A stretch of DNA of 64,000 nt from Girardinichthys multiradiatus (GCF_021462225.1 NC_061798.1:20172820-20236819), one strand, 5' to 3'. Positions 10,841 to 23,565 are shown, numbered from the stretch's first letter. Translations and numbers: made by a program. The notes: generated by a model from the letters alone, not told the origin.

Positions 10841-12108
10841 CAGGGGTTGGACAATGAAACTGAAACACCTGGTTTTAGACCACAATAATTTATTAATATG
10901 GTGTTAGGCCTCCTTTTGCGGCCAATACAACGTCGATTGGTCTTGGGAATGACATATACAAGTCCTGCACAGTGGTCAGAGGGATTTTAAGCCATTCTTC
11001 TTGCAGGATAGTGGCCAGGTCACTACGTGATACTGGTGGAGGAAAACGTTTCCTGACTCGCTTCTCCAAAACACCCCAAAGTGGCTCAATAATATTTAGA
11101 TCTGGTGACTGTGCAGGCCATGGGAGATGTTCAACTTCACTTTCATGTTCATCAAACCAATCTTTCACCAGTCTTGCTGTGTGTATTGGTGCATTGTCAT
11201 CCTGATACATGGCACCGCCTTCAGGATACAATGTTTGAACCATTGGATGCAAATGGTCCTCAAGAATGGTTCGGTAGTCCTTGGCAGTGACGCGCCCATC
11301 TAGCACAAGTATTGGGCCAAGGGAATGCCATGATATGGCAGCCCAAACCATCACTGAGCCACCCCATGCTTCACTCTGGGCATGCAACAGTCTGGGTGGT
11401 ATGCTTCTTTGGGGCTTCTCCACACCGTAACTCTCCCGGATGAGGGGAAAACAGTAAAGGTGGACTCATTAGAGAACAGTACATGTTTCACATTGTCCAC
11501 AGCCCAAGATTTGCTCTCCTTGCACCATTGAAACCAACGTTTGCCATTGGCATGAGTGACCAAAGGTTTGGCTATAGCAGCCCGGCCGTGTATATTGACC
11601 CTGTGGAGCTCCTGACGGACAGTTCTGGTGGAAACAGGAGAGTTGAGGTGCACATTTAATTCTGCCGTGATTTGGGCAGCTGTGGTTTTATGTTTTTTGG
11701 ATACAATCTGGGTTAGCACCCGAACATCCCTTTCAGACAGTTTCCTCTTGCGTCCACAGTTAATCCTGTTGGATGTGGTACGTCCTTCTTGGTGGTATGC
11801 TGACATTACCCTGGATACCGTGGCTCTTGATACATCACAAAGACTTGCTGTCTTGGTCACAGATTCGCCAGCAAGACGTGCACCAACAATTTGTCCTCTT
11901 TTGAACTCTGGTATGTCACCCATAATGTTGTGTGTATTTCAATATTTTGAGCATAACTGTACTCTTACCCTGCTAATTGAACCTTCACACTCTGCTCTTA
12001 CTGGTGTAATGTGCAATCAATGAAGACTGGCTACCAGGCTGGTCCAATTTAGCCATGAAACCTCCCACATTAAATGACAAGTGTTTCAGTTTCATTGTCC
12101 AACCTCTG
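10841..12108 (-). mobile_element. Tc1-like transposon, family A, copy 1
   Basis: Terminal inverted repeats begin CAGGGGTTGGACAATGAAAC on the left and CAGAGGTTGGACAATGAAAC on the right (reverse strand). Both are flanked by TA (10839-10840, 12109-12110). Length is 1268 bp, close to full size for Tc1. The same family occurs at 20770-22038 on the other strand. The transposase inside is broken (see 10893-11923). Confidence 0.95.
10893..11923 (-). pseudogene. Tc1-like transposase, frameshifted and catalytically altered
   Basis: The reading starts at 11923 (MGDIPEFKRGQIVGARLAG) with the helix-turn-helix DNA-binding part. It continues to about 11400, where the frame changes and the C-terminal half continues to 10893 (ending AAKGGLTPY). 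Comparison with copy 2 places the frame change between the RVKHG and GGSVMVWAA segments. The first catalytic box reads LFSNEST: the codon at 11468-11470 is AAT, so the essential Asp is Asn. The second Asp (MYQDDNAPIHTA) and the DD34E third box (SPDLNIIEPLW) are still present. It is therefore dead twice over. Confidence 0.9.
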
Positions 12109-15100
12109 TATCTGTGTTAGAGATTCTCATTTTGAAATGTAAAAGCAAGTAGTTCTTGGGTGTTTCCCTGTTCTGTTGACAGATGTAGATGTCATAATTT
12201 TGGTTAACCACAACTGATTACAAAAGCCATGAAGAATCCTTCATCTCTTTTAAACCGTTTGTGTGGGAACATGTTGTCTGCTCTGGGGAAAAAAAGACAA
12301 GGTGACAGAAAAGATGCATACCATTTGTAAGGACTAATGCGATGTTTTGGAATTTTATGTATTGCGTCTAAACTGCATATAGTTTAAAATCTAAAATACA
12401 TAGACTGATCTAATTTGAATGTGTATGATGTATGAAAACCTTCATTCTAACTAAGTGCTAAAATCTTATCTTGTTCACTATGATGTATGATCTCATTTCA
12501 TAAGGATGAATTATTACACCCCTACTATTTACTTTGAAGGGAGCCAAAAGGGCAAGCACAAATGTCTTCCAATAAGATAAACCATCCACAAAAACTTCTT
12601 CAAGGCAGAGGACTCAGGAAATAGCCAGCTGTATGAGTATGTGTTTCCTAATTTTTTCCAGTAAAGGTAAAACACCAGACTGTCTGTCTGAATAGCAAAG
12701 AAATACATTTTTTGACTTTGTTGTGTTTGTTCAGTGGACATATGGAAATCTCTCAATACTCATTATATTGTTGAGCTCGCAGGAGTTTAAGAAATTAATT
12801 TCCTTCTTTGAAGATTAGAATAAAAGCAGATGAGAGCACTGGAGAAAAAAAGAAACTGAATGTAATAAATAATGAATGTGTAATAATGTGTAGCTGTGGG
12901 TACCAGCAGCTTCGACAATATAAATGGTCAGTCTTTGCTGAAGTTTTTCACTGTGTAACCTTTATAACCTTTCTCCTGATTGTTCAGGCTGGTAAAATAA
13001 ATTTGGGTCCTCATCTAGTGTCCAGTTGTTGGCAGGTTTGAGTGAATAGCTCCTGTAGTCTCTTGTAGTCATTTCCCAAGATCTTCACTCATTTGAGTCA
13101 TCTGAAATAACTTTCTTTCTTTCCCGGTGTGAAGAGTGGCTAGGAGAAATGTGTCTCTGTGTCAATTTATATACCCCATGGAAACAAGAAGCATTCATAA
13201 AAAGTTCCTAGACACACTGATCAATTTATTAAAATTAACTATAAATTGAAAATGCTTTAAATTTATTATACAATAACTGCTGAAGTGGTAACTTTATCAA
13301 AACCATTTTCAATGGATTGTTTTTTGTATCTCTAATGAATAAGCCCATCAAATTAAAAGTTATGTTCATTAACATTTTCAGTGTCAGATTATGTCACTGA
13401 AATAAAATATTTTTTTCAAGGATTTATACGCGTTTACCATGATTTCCAACTAGTTTGAAGGCTGCTGTACAAGCATAGGGCCTGGTTTACACTCCCATAT
13501 TTTAGCCACATTTTAGATATTTGCAGCAAAAAGCCTAACATACATAAACGTGAAAAGAGATGTAATTTATGCGAAGAAGATCTTAAATGGTAAAACACTA
13601 GTATAATCTCGATCAGCTTGTATTTTTCTTCTTCCTACTCCCTTCCACATAACTAGTTATGACATCACAATCCCTCATGGGTCAGCTTTTAACAGAAAGA
13701 GTATGGGGAAGCTTCCAGCATAACCATCTTCCATGACTGACTGGAGGTTAAGAGGAAAAAAAAACAGTGAAAGAAGCAGTGATAAAGGGAGTGCTTTCTT
13801 TATAAATGAAACAATTGTAGAGTTAATAGCAGTAGTAATTCTGAGCCTGTGAAATAATCTATAGGATAAAAAAAAGAGTACTTTTAGGTAGTTGCAGCAG
13901 TAGCTCCTTTTGTGGCTTTGTCCAGGATAGAGACAAGATGATAAGGAACCGCTGCATGGATTGTAATGACAGTGCAGTCATAGCCCGCTGTGAAAGGAGA
14001 ATAAGGCTGAGGATATAAAAATAGATTAAGTCACCGCAGTGACCCATGCTATTGGGCCACTGAAGCATATTAGTTGGCTGTGAAAAAAAGAGTCAAACAT
14101 TCAAACAACTGAATTTTAAGGTCATTTAAAACAAAAGCTATTACTGAATACTTTTTTTTGACAGATTTGTATAGTACTACTAACACACTCGCTTACTCTT
14201 TTGAGTGGTAACCACCACTGTGGAATTCCTCTACAATGCAACAGTACGATCAAATGCATTTTTTTCCAACACACAGGTACAAACCTTATCATCAGTAAGA
14301 TTGTTACTTTATTTTTAAACAATCACTGTAACAAATGTAGATTTCTTTAAACGATTTACAAATTCTGTTACTTTGAATCTTCCTACTTTGGAGCTTTGCT
14401 ACAGGCTGTATTATCAATATGATTCAGCTTTTATGTATTGAAGCTGTTTTACTATCTGTTGGGGAGACCTTTATATGTAGTTCAAACAGCTTGATGCTTT
14501 CTGGATCTACACCCTTTAACCTTTAACTCCAGAAGGATTGAGTTACTTCTGGAATTCTTAAATTGACTTTCCTATGTATATGTCTTGGGAAAAAAGAAAA
14601 ACATAGGTGAATTTAAAATCATGCCTAATTATAAGGTCTGATTATTGTATACCAAAATATAATATTCATTAATTTTCAGCTCTCAAAGATGTGTCAAAAA
14701 TTATTCATCACTGTAGTGAAATAATATGAACAACAATTTTCACTTTATAATGAATAATAGTAATGATGATGTTATTTTGCAAGGCATTTATAGGTGCATA
14801 TCCCTGACCCAACACTTGAAATTTTACAGCTGAGTTTTGAGACATTTTGGTGATACAGCTCAAGTAACTAAAATGTCATGAAAAGTAATAATTTTAAAGA
14901 CCTTAGGCTTTAATTTGACTCAAATTTCAGTATACTGCGCCATTATCACTAAGAGTTACGCAAAAACAATGTGTCCAATTACTGTGAAATGCAACCTTTC
15001 TGTCAAAAGTTTAACATTTACCCTTTATTGGCATTTACAGCTAAGTATGAGTGCTCATTATTTTATGCTCCTTCACCACACAGCTCTCTGTGTTTGAGTT

Positions 15101-16084
15101 CCTTCCCAGTAAGACAAAATAGATTTTTTTGCTTCTTTTCTGCAATATGAAACACTTATATGCAGAAATACAAAATAAATAAACTGTTTCACTTCACTGT
15201 AGGATTGTATGATTGATTATTGTGACTGATAAATTTGTGCAATTGGTTTAGATATCTGTGATTGGTAAACCTATAATGCAGTCTAGCAATAACTACTTCA
15301 GGGTAAAAAGGGTGACATGATTTATTACTGAATTAAAAAACATCTGCACTTAATTATATTTAGATTCAAGTAACAAATTTGTTGTTAAACTGGTGATTTT
15401 GTTTCACTGTGTAATAATTACAGCACACGTCAAAAATGTCACATGAAAACTGAGCACAAAATACCACAGAAACAGTTTGTAATATCTTCTGTACATTTTA
15501 CAAAATACTGTACATCTCCCAGCTGAGCAGGTAGTGTTTGCAAAGTCAACTAACATGATCTGTGAGAAGATCCAGCATTTGTCAAGCTAATCTTTAGTAG
15601 AACTAATAATAATAATCCAAAAGAATATTTTTTCTGTCTCATAAAAAGTAATTAATCAGCACGTGACATTAAATTGTTTCTTTTTCTGCAGCTGCCCTTT
15701 TCAACTATGAATGAAATAATGTAAAGAATTTCATATATTCTGAAAAGACTCCTTGACATTCCTACTTTTTTTGTCATGTCAGACATCCCTTTCTAAAATA
15801 TCTTTCAAATCTACCTCATAAAATGTGCTACAAGCTGCAGTATGCATTAAATTCAACAAAATCACCTACAAATCAATTTGTTGTACACCAAATATATTCT
15901 TAATAAAACAACATAAACAAAGTAGAAAATGAAGTACCATATGGTTAGAAAGGTAAACAAAGTGACAAATCTCCACAGGACACCATAGCTGAATTACAAT
16001 ACAAATGTCATAAGTCTAAGTCTAAGTGTATATCTGACATCTAAATGTGTAAAAGGTATATTATTATTCAGGCTACTAAATGCT
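12109..16084. other. Four kb of AT-rich DNA without a supported gene
   Basis: Only short frames occur and none has a family I recognise. The part 14906-15710 matches 4646-6660 in scattered blocks in the same order. The rest shows no repeat that I can name. Confidence 0.4.
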
Positions 16085-16560
16085 GCTATCTTTGACATGA
16101 ATAATTGTTACCGAGGATGCCATAAAGACAGCCCTCCATGTTGCTTCAACACATCTAGGGAGAACAGGACATATGTCAGGATGCTTTTTGTGGGGATCAG
16201 CTCTGCTTTTAATACCATTATTCCAAGGATTGTAGTCACAAAAATGAGGGACCTTGACCTCAGCAGTCAATTGTCAGTGGATACTGGAATTTCTCAGTAA
16301 ATTCCCATAGACTCTGAGACTTGGACCCCACTCCTCAACAACCCTGAAGCTCAGCAATGGGGGCACCCCATGGTTGTGTGCTCAGTCCGCTCCTCTATGC
16401 CCTGTACGGTCATGGCTGCCTGTCTCTCCTCCTTGCAAATATTATCATCACGTTTGCGGACGACATGTCTGTCATGGGACTCATCTCAAATGGGAATGAG
16501 ATCGCCTACTGAGATAAAGTGAATGGACTCTCTGAGTGGTGCACCCCTAACAACCTCCCC
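16085..16560 (+). mobile_element. L2-like LINE relic, central reverse transcriptase
   Basis: Reading frames on the + strand give, in order: TYVRMLFVGISSAFNTIIP near 16170-16225 (RT motif with the usual FVDFSSAFNT form altered), GAPHGCVLSPLLYALYG-like text near 16358-16410, and ITFADDMSVMGLIS near 16450-16490, which keeps the catalytic FADD. A stop follows (AY-stop at about 16510), then LSEWCTPNNL. Frames change at least twice. Both ends are missing: the 3' side is cut off at about 16560 where L1 sequence begins. Confidence 0.75.
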
Positions 16561-17060
16561 CTTTTTTGTTCAAAGTGTATTTTATTGAAAATTTGTTTAA
16601 ACATAAACAACAATAATAAAGATCCCTTTTCCATCCTTTTAACCCTCCCACCGTTTTGCACCTTAAAACAAATAAATTTTAAATGTTTTCCTATTCCTGT
16701 AAGATACGTAAGGGATCCACCTCCTTGATCCAATCCAAGATAGGTTGCCAGATAATAGAAAATGTATTGGCACAGCCTCTTGTAGAATATCTTATTTTCA
16801 CCAGTACTAAATTACGCAATAGGTCTTCAAACAAGGACAGAGGAGGTTTGTCTGTCCACTTAAGCAATATAAGCCTTTTAGCAATAAGTGCAGAGGATGC
16901 AATCATAACTCTGCGCTTTTGATTAAACTGGGAAAACTGTGGTACAGTACCAAAAAACTAAATTTATCTGGCAAATATCTACTTTAGCGTTCAACTTGGG
17001 GCTAGCCATGAATTTCCAAATATAATTATACTGACAAGTATTTTAGTTGAATCAGAACAT
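16561..17060 (-). mobile_element. L1-like LINE relic, 3' end of ORF2
   Basis: On the minus strand the frame around 16906-16691 reads RLILLKWTDKPPLS, then LVLVKIRYSTRGCANTF and SIIWQPILDWI. This resembles the extreme C-terminus of ORF2 in fish L1/Tx1-type elements. The block next to it at 16561-16640 is the T-rich/A-rich 3' side. Together with ORF1 at 17550-18323 on the same strand it could be one L1 copy that lost most of ORF2, or two fragments. Confidence 0.6.
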
Positions 17061-17549
17061 ACAGAGGTAAACTCCCTTACCAACATAAAACATACATCAA
17101 ACAACTGTAATATATACCTCGGAGCAACAGGTCCCAAAAGTCACCAACACGAACATGGTGATGAAGTAACCCTTTACAACAAAATTCACACATTACGTGT
17201 TTATCTGAACACTAGCTTTACAGTCAGCTGCGCAAAAGTTGAATGATTATATGACAATGTTAAGTGTTTTTATCAGAATGAGAAGAATAATAATAATTAT
17301 TATGATAAGGTGTTAGTTATGAGATATGGCCTGTTATAAGTGTGTCATAAATCTAGCAAAAAATGAGCATTGTAATACCACAAATAAAACTGAAAGTTCG
17401 AAGAAGACAGAATGATAAAATAACTATGCCCCCAGATATGTAGCTCAGCAAAATTACTGTATACACACATTAACCAGTCCAAAATGTAATATTGAGAAAA
17501 TGAAAAAGGCAAATCAAAACTACAATGGGGCAAATTTACTAGTATGTAA

Positions 17550-18323
17550 TGTTCATCCTCACATGATCTTTCACAAATATTTTAGCCTCTGCTGGATCAT
17601 CAAAAATAATTTCAGTGCCGTTGTCGCAAGTGATCCGCAGCTGCGCGGGATAGAGGAGCCCGTAGCGTACTCCTCGCCGTCCTTGAAGAAGCTTTTTGAC
17701 ATCATTAAATGCCAACTTTGCATTTAGGGGAAGATAAGGACCATTGTGGTGGAGTGGACCAGCTTCCTACAGTGGAAAATGTCAACACAATCTTGGTATA
17801 ATTTTGCTATGACTGCTCTGGGCTTGCCATCCACTCTTGTTCCTTGTAAAGTGCAGTGAGATCTGTCAATCTGCACATCCCTATCCATATTCAATAAATC
17901 TCTGAGTAGCCTGGAAACACAGCTGGACGCAATTGAAGACTCCTCAGCCACAATCAGTATGCGAATATTTGAACGCATATGTCCTTCCATGTTCACCCAT
18001 TTCTCCTTTGATGTCTCTACGGTCTTCTCCAATTTCCAAACCTTGGTTTGCAGTTCCACAATATCTTCTGAGCAGCCTGACAACCCCCAGTCCACATCTG
18101 ATACCGTGATTTTGACTGTCTCCAGGTCTGATCGAAGAGCCACAGTGCTGTTAGCTATCTCCAGTTTATTTGACTGCAGTTCTGACTAAATCCCCTTGAT
18201 CTCAATTGTAATCACCTTTGTCACTTCTCTTAGAAAAAGTTCAGTCATTTCGCTCTTAATGGAGAAAAGCAAATCTGTTTTCATATCCGCCAGGTTTGTT
18301 TGTTCACAATGGCTGGGTGACAT
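17550..18323 (-). pseudogene. L1-like ORF1 (RNA-binding chaperone), broken
   Basis: The minus-strand reading begins at the ATG at 18323. A coiled-coil-like stretch follows (ELQTKVWKLEKTVETSKEKW near 18060-18000). Then comes an RRM-like part with NIRILIVAEES near 17965-17935 and DRSHCTLQG near 17860-17830. The C-terminal domain has VRYGLLYPAQLRI near 17665-17627, in a shifted frame. This order is that of L1 ORF1, the nucleic-acid chaperone that coats L1 RNA. A TAG at 18186-18188 interrupts the N-terminal part and a frameshift lies before the last domain, so it is inactive. Confidence 0.75.
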
Positions 18324-18344
18324 GCTGTTTGTGTCACTTGGAGG

Positions 18345-20150
18345 AACCACCAGTCATGGTGTTGGGATTATGATTATTGATTAATTAATATTCATCAAGA
18401 ATTATAATTAAAAATCATAATTTGAGAAAATCACTTTCTTAAACAAAAATCCTCATTTATGAATCGAAACCAGAGATGTCTTCTGGTGTTGTAATTGTGG
18501 CGCAACGCCTTTGATAATTACAACCATTAAATACTCAGTAAAAATTCATAACTATTACCAGAGATGTCACTGTTTAATCAACCGTTTCTGCCGAAACGTG
18601 AGGAACTTTAACCTTATTTTGATTGACAAATAACTCTTGCACAAAATAAACACAAACGACTTCACTTTATCTACGTGAATATTTATTAAATCACGCCCTG
18701 ATACACCTCGCTATTCCGATTCAATAATCTTCACCTAATCCAACATGCAAAGTTCTACACAAAGAGGGTAAAATATCTAACTAAACAAAATAAAAACAGC
18801 AGTGAGTGTGTATGAGACCAAACCAGCAGTTATGGCAGTTATGTCAAAATGCAAAGGGAATATGGTTGAACGAAGCTTTGGGAGCGCCCCTCCCAAAGTG
18901 TAGCTCAGCGGGACACAGGCAGTCATAAAACCCTCTAGCAAAGTTGTAAACTCAGCCCACACAAAGAATCATAAACTTTTTTGGAGGCAAACCAGTAAAA
19001 CATGAAGTTGAAGACAAAGAAAATGGTTGATTTTCACCATAAGGTTATTATAGCAGTCCAATTTCACAGCGCACCTGCTCTCAGGTTTTCACACGGTGAA
19101 AGCACAATCTTGCGAGACTCGGCGGCCTCAGAAATCAACAGTAATAAAGTTTCAACAAGATGGCATGCACATACATTCAGAACAATTGGCGATTCTAATC
19201 GCACTAAAACCTACTCTACTACTCTAATAAATAAATAAAAATAAAAGGTGGATTTTACTTGTCGTTGTCTCCTCTGAGCAGAGGGAGAGAGAGAGGGGGG
19301 TGAAGAGTTCCACGCGTCCGCATACTCAGCAAAGCTGTCCGTTTTCTTCCTTGGTGGCCTCAGTGGCAGAAAGGTAGAAAATAATGACGGACCATCACTA
19401 GTCGACTGGTACAAAACAAGGAGGGAAAATTGCGTCTCCTTGAAACTCCGTGGTTTTTTGGTTACGTGTTAAATCCATGTCTTCGATCGGTAAAGTTCAA
19501 AACTTACAAGCCTTCTTATTCCTGTAAGCTTAATTCGCTTAGTTTCTCGTTGGCCAACGAAGGAGAATGAATGAAATCCACTTGGGACTTTTCTCCAGAG
19601 GGATGCGCTTCAGTTGCTGGTCCGGTTTCCAGCGTGAAAAGCAAATGGTGGGCCGTCTCATACTCTGTTATATAGTTGGCGGTGGCCTCAGGGCTGCGAC
19701 GCCCTCGTCTTATCAGCCGCGGCTCCCGCTGGGATTTGTAGGAACAGGCTATCCTGCGGTACAAAATGGCCGATGAAGTTGGAAAGGCATAGTGGCGTCC
19801 AGCAACGTGCAAATGGTCCAATATTAAGCAAACAAGTGGTCCAACAATGGGCTCGACCAGGATATTAGCGCTAGCTATGTCGGAGCTGGTCTCGATAGCA
19901 GAGCCGTTGCACTTATATTTGCGAAGATTATTTGTCATTTTCCAAAGGGACCGTCTCATACGGTCTAGCAATGACTTATATTAGGGTGCAGTCACTTGAC
20001 CTCTATCAACACGCCAGATAGATAGACTTAAATGCAATTTAATGCGGAATTCACTGTGCACACGTCTTACCCCATTAGTTGCTTGCTAGCATAACAACCT
20101 CTCTCTAACCATTAAAAATTAAAAATTAAAATAATTATTGATTTCATACG
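18345..20150. other. Unassigned block, GC-richer in its right half
   Basis: It starts just beyond the ATG of the L1 ORF1 relic. It could be the L1 5' region or a separate insertion: GTGTCAC occurs at 18331-18337 and again at 20150-20156. The left part is AT-rich with AATAAA-type signals (CACAAAATAAACAC near 18642). The right part (19080-19900) is CpG-rich, and the minus strand has a 151-codon frame at 19516-19971 with no family I recognise. No transposase, RT or integrase motif was seen. Confidence 0.4.
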
Positions 20151-20769
20151 TGTCACAGAGAGGGGCTCAGACCACTAGAAATAGGAGGAGAGGAGGCGGA
20201 GAGAGTGCCTAGTTTAAAAGTTCTTGGGGATTAACATCAGTGAAGACCTTCAATGATATGTGAACCCAGATACTCAGAACCCAGAAATCCAATCAGAGGG
20301 AATACTACCTAAGAACACTGAGGAAGGCCCATCTGTCAGCCAAACTGGAGTCTTTCCACCAAGCAGCAGTGGAAAGTGTATTAACATACTGCACAACTAT
20401 CTGTTTTGGGAACTCTTTAGCAAGTGAAAGAGCAGCTCTCCAAAGGGTGGTTAAAACTACTCAGGATATCATTGGTTTCCCTCTATCCCCTCTGAAACAC
20501 ATTTACCAGTGTCAATGTCGCAATAGGGCCTGCAATATTGTGAAAGACCTTACACACTGTTTTCACCATTTGCTCACCCTGCTACCCAGATGGAATAGGT
20601 CTCTAAAAACACACACTGCCAAACTCAGGAACCCATTTTACCCACAGCCATCAATTAACTGAATTCTGTTAATCTGTTAATCTTTTTAGTAGGAGTGTGT
20701 GCAGTGAGAATAGAAAGGAAGAGTGGGAGTGATTTTAAATTGCAATTTAAATTCTTTTAAGGAGAGTTA

Positions 20770-22038
20770 CAGGGGTTGGACAATGAAACTGAAACACCTG
20801 TCATTTTAGTATGGGAGGTTTCATGGCTAAATTGGACCAGCCTGGTAGCCAGTCTTCATTGATTGCACATTGCACCAGTAAGAGCAGAGTGTGAAGGTTC
20901 AATTAGCAGGGTAAGAGCACAGTTTTGCTCAAAATATGGAAATGCACACAACATTATGGGTGACATACCAGAATTCAAAGAGGACAAATTGTTGGTGCAC
21001 GTCTTGTTGGCGCATCTGTGACCAAGACAGCAAGTCTTTGTGATGTATCAAGAGCCACGGTATCCAGGGTAATGTCAGCATACCACCAAGAAGGACGAAC
21101 CTCATCCAACAGGATTAACTGTGGACGCAAGAGGAAGCTGTCTGAAAGGGATGTTCGGGTGCTAACCCGGATTGTATCCAAAAAACATAAAACCACGGCT
21201 GCCCAAATCACTGCAGAATTAAATGTGCACCTCAACTCTCCTGTTTCCACCAGAACTGTCCGTCGGGACCTCCACAGGGTCAATATACACGGCTGGGCTG
21301 CCATAGCCAAACCTTTGGTCACTCATGCCAATGTCAAACGTCGGTTTCAATGGTGCAAGGAGCACAAATCTTGGGCTGTGGACAATGTGAAACATGTATT
21401 GTTCTCTGATGAGTCCACCTTTACTGTTTTCCCAACATCCGGGAGAGTTGCAGTGTGGAGAAGCCCCAAGGAAGCGTACCACCCAGACTGTTGCATGCCC
21501 AGAGTGAAGCATAGGGGTGGATCAGTGATGGTTTGGGCTGCCATATCATGGCATTCCCTTGGACCAATACTTGTGCTAGATGGGCGCGTCACTGCCAAGG
21601 ACTACCGAACCATTCTTGAGGACCATGTGCATCCAATGTTTCAAACATTGTATCCTGAAGGCGGTGCCGTGTATCAGGATGACAATGCACCACTACACAC
21701 AGCAAGACTGGTGAAAGATTGGTTTGATGAACATGAAAGTGAAGTTGAACATCTCCCATGGCCTGCAGAGTCACCAGATCTAAATATTATTGAGCCACTT
21801 TGGGGTGTTTTGGAGGAGCGAGTCAGGAAACGTTTTCCTCCACCAGTATCACGTATTGACCTGGCCACTATCCTGCAAGAAGAATGGCTTAAAATCCCTC
21901 TGACCACTGTGCAGGACATGTATATGTCATTCCCAAGATGAATTGACGCTGTATTGGCTGCAAAAGGAGGCTCTACACTATACTAATAAATGATTGTGGT
22001 GTAAAACCAGGTGTTTCTGTTTCATTGTCCAACCCCTG
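20770..22038 (+). mobile_element. Tc1-like transposon, family A, copy 2
   Basis: Both ends carry the family's inverted repeat (CAGGGGTTGGACAATGAAAC), flanked by TA at 20768-20769 and 22039-22040. Length is 1269 bp. It is inserted in the 3' untranslated part of the LINE around it, so it is younger than that LINE. Copy 1 is at 10841-12108 in the opposite direction. Confidence 0.95.
20957..21990 (+). pseudogene. Tc1-like transposase, lightly broken
   Basis: The start ATG at 20957 opens the same MGDIPEF N-terminus as copy 1. A one-base deletion at about 20979 (AAAGAGG here, AAAAGAGG in copy 1) shifts the frame. From 21018 the correct frame is open for 307 codons with the paired helix-turn-helix DNA-binding region and all three catalytic boxes: LFSDEST, VYQDDNAPLHTA and SPDLNIIEPLW (DD34E). 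A TGA at 21939-21941 truncates the C-terminus by some 15 residues, where copy 1 reads PRPIDVV. The two defects make it inactive, but unlike copy 1 the catalytic triad is complete. Confidence 0.9.
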
Positions 22039-22499
22039 TACATTGTATGTCATACATGCAGTGACAATAAAGCACATTTTAATCTTTGAATATTCTTTTA
22101 GAAGTGGATTTCATTTTGTGTTTTTTCCAAAGTTAAAAGAAATAACAATGTTTCCACTGTATACAAAATTATAACACCATTAGCACATTTCAATGAGCTG
22201 TTGTGACATGAACAATTGTTTGATTGTTTTCTCATGAACAGTTTTAAAAGTTTGGACTTTTCTATTTTTTTTATTAGAACTGAATATGAGGCTGATCATT
22301 TTACAAGACAACAATAGAAATGGAGAACAAACAAAAGAAAGAGAGATACGATCAGCTCTTATCTCTCTTACAGGAAGGATTTTGTTTCAGCTCATTTACA
22401 TCAGAGCCAAAGAAGAAAGGAAACCAGATTTTCTTAATGTTATGGTCAAAGTTCCTTCCTCAAATTGGCCCTCTGTTTCATAATGTGGGTTTCTGTTGG

Positions 22500-23012
22500 A
22501 CCAATATGCGGGGAAGAACTCCTGAAGCTCGAAGTTTGCAGGTAAGACGACACTTTATTGTTCATGGCTGGACAGGGTACCAGGCGTGCACACAAACACA
22601 AACAACACATAAGGAATCAGAGGGGAACAAAGGAAACAAACTGGCTTAAATGCAAAACTGGACAGCACAGGAAGCCAATGACAAATGTGACCAGACAATC
22701 AGGGGAAAACACAGAACAGGTGTGGGCTTGGGGTGCAGGGAGACAGAAAACAAAGGACTAGACCAGGTAATATCACAAAACACAAACTCAAGAACCAGGG
22801 CGGGCGGAGGGGGCCTTGGAAGGAGACCCAGAGTTTAGGCAGCCAGCCCGGCGACGTAGGGGCAGGTGATCAGCAGGCCGGCGACGTCGGGGCAGGCACA
22901 CGTGAATGGACAATCAGGGGAAAACACAGAACAGATGTGGGCTTGGGGTGCAGGGAGACAGAAAACAAAGGACTAGACCAGGTAATTTAACAAAACACAA
23001 ACTCAAGAACTC
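22500..23012. repeat. Interspersed repeat with internal direct duplication and minisatellite
   Basis: A block of about 100 bp (22694-22795: GACAATCAGGGGAAAACACA, GGGGTGCAGGGAGACAGAAA, GGACTAGACCAGGTAAT) recurs at 22908-23008. Between the copies lies a GC-rich repeat of about 27 bp, (C/G)CCGGCGACGT(A/C)GGGGCAGG, in two units at 22847-22900. The composition differs sharply from the flanks. I recognise the general look of such blocks from teleost repeats but cannot name the family. Confidence 0.6.
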
Positions 23013-23565
23013 AAAACACAAGCAGGTATGACACTGACTCAGTTTAGCAAGAACAGACAGGTTCATCTTTTAGATGTACTGTGCTTTGCCATTTTACTTT
23101 TTTTCACTGTATTACTGGCAATGATTGCAAAACTGTTTTATAAAGTTACACAAGTTAAATGAGTTCTTGTAAAGGCATGCTAAAATGTTGCTTTAGATTC
23201 TGAGACAAAAAAAAGTTACACAACTATTAATAACAATGATACCTATTATTTTTTATTATTTCTTCAAGTAATATCAAGAATGCAGATCTGTTGTGATTGT
23301 GATATCAGACTAGATCAGGATTTTTTTGTGCCTGATACACCTAAATTAATTGATACCAAGTTCCAGTCTGATACCACATTAAAGCAAAACATTTTAAAAA
23401 ACCATCTTTAAAATGAAATGTATTACATGGTCTTCTTTGGTGTTGTGATTGTGTCACACTTAACTCACTCATGAATGAGCTTTATGACACTGTTCTACCT
23501 GTTTCCTTGATGCTGACATATTTTGTCCCAACTGGAGTTTCTGCAGGACAGCTTTAATATGCTGC
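23013..23565. other. AT-rich flank of the provirus
   Basis: No gene or repeat is recognised. The last four bases (CTGC, 23562-23565) are the left copy of the retroviral target-site duplication. Confidence 0.5.

Larger units (their letters stand above)
20190..22095 (+). mobile_element. L2-like LINE 3' end, split by a Tc1 insertion
   Basis: From 20190 to 20769 the + strand carries the C-terminal tail of an L2/CR1-type RT: AVESVLTYCTTICFGNS near 20367-20420, ERAALQRVVKTTQDIIGFP near 20430-20490, and LRNPFYPQPSIN ending at 20662. The 3' untranslated part continues to 20769, is interrupted by the Tc1 copy 20770-22038, and resumes at 22041 with GTGACAATAAAGCACATTTT. One TA on each side of the Tc1 is the target duplication. 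Upstream RT parts are lost or frameshifted. Confidence 0.8.
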
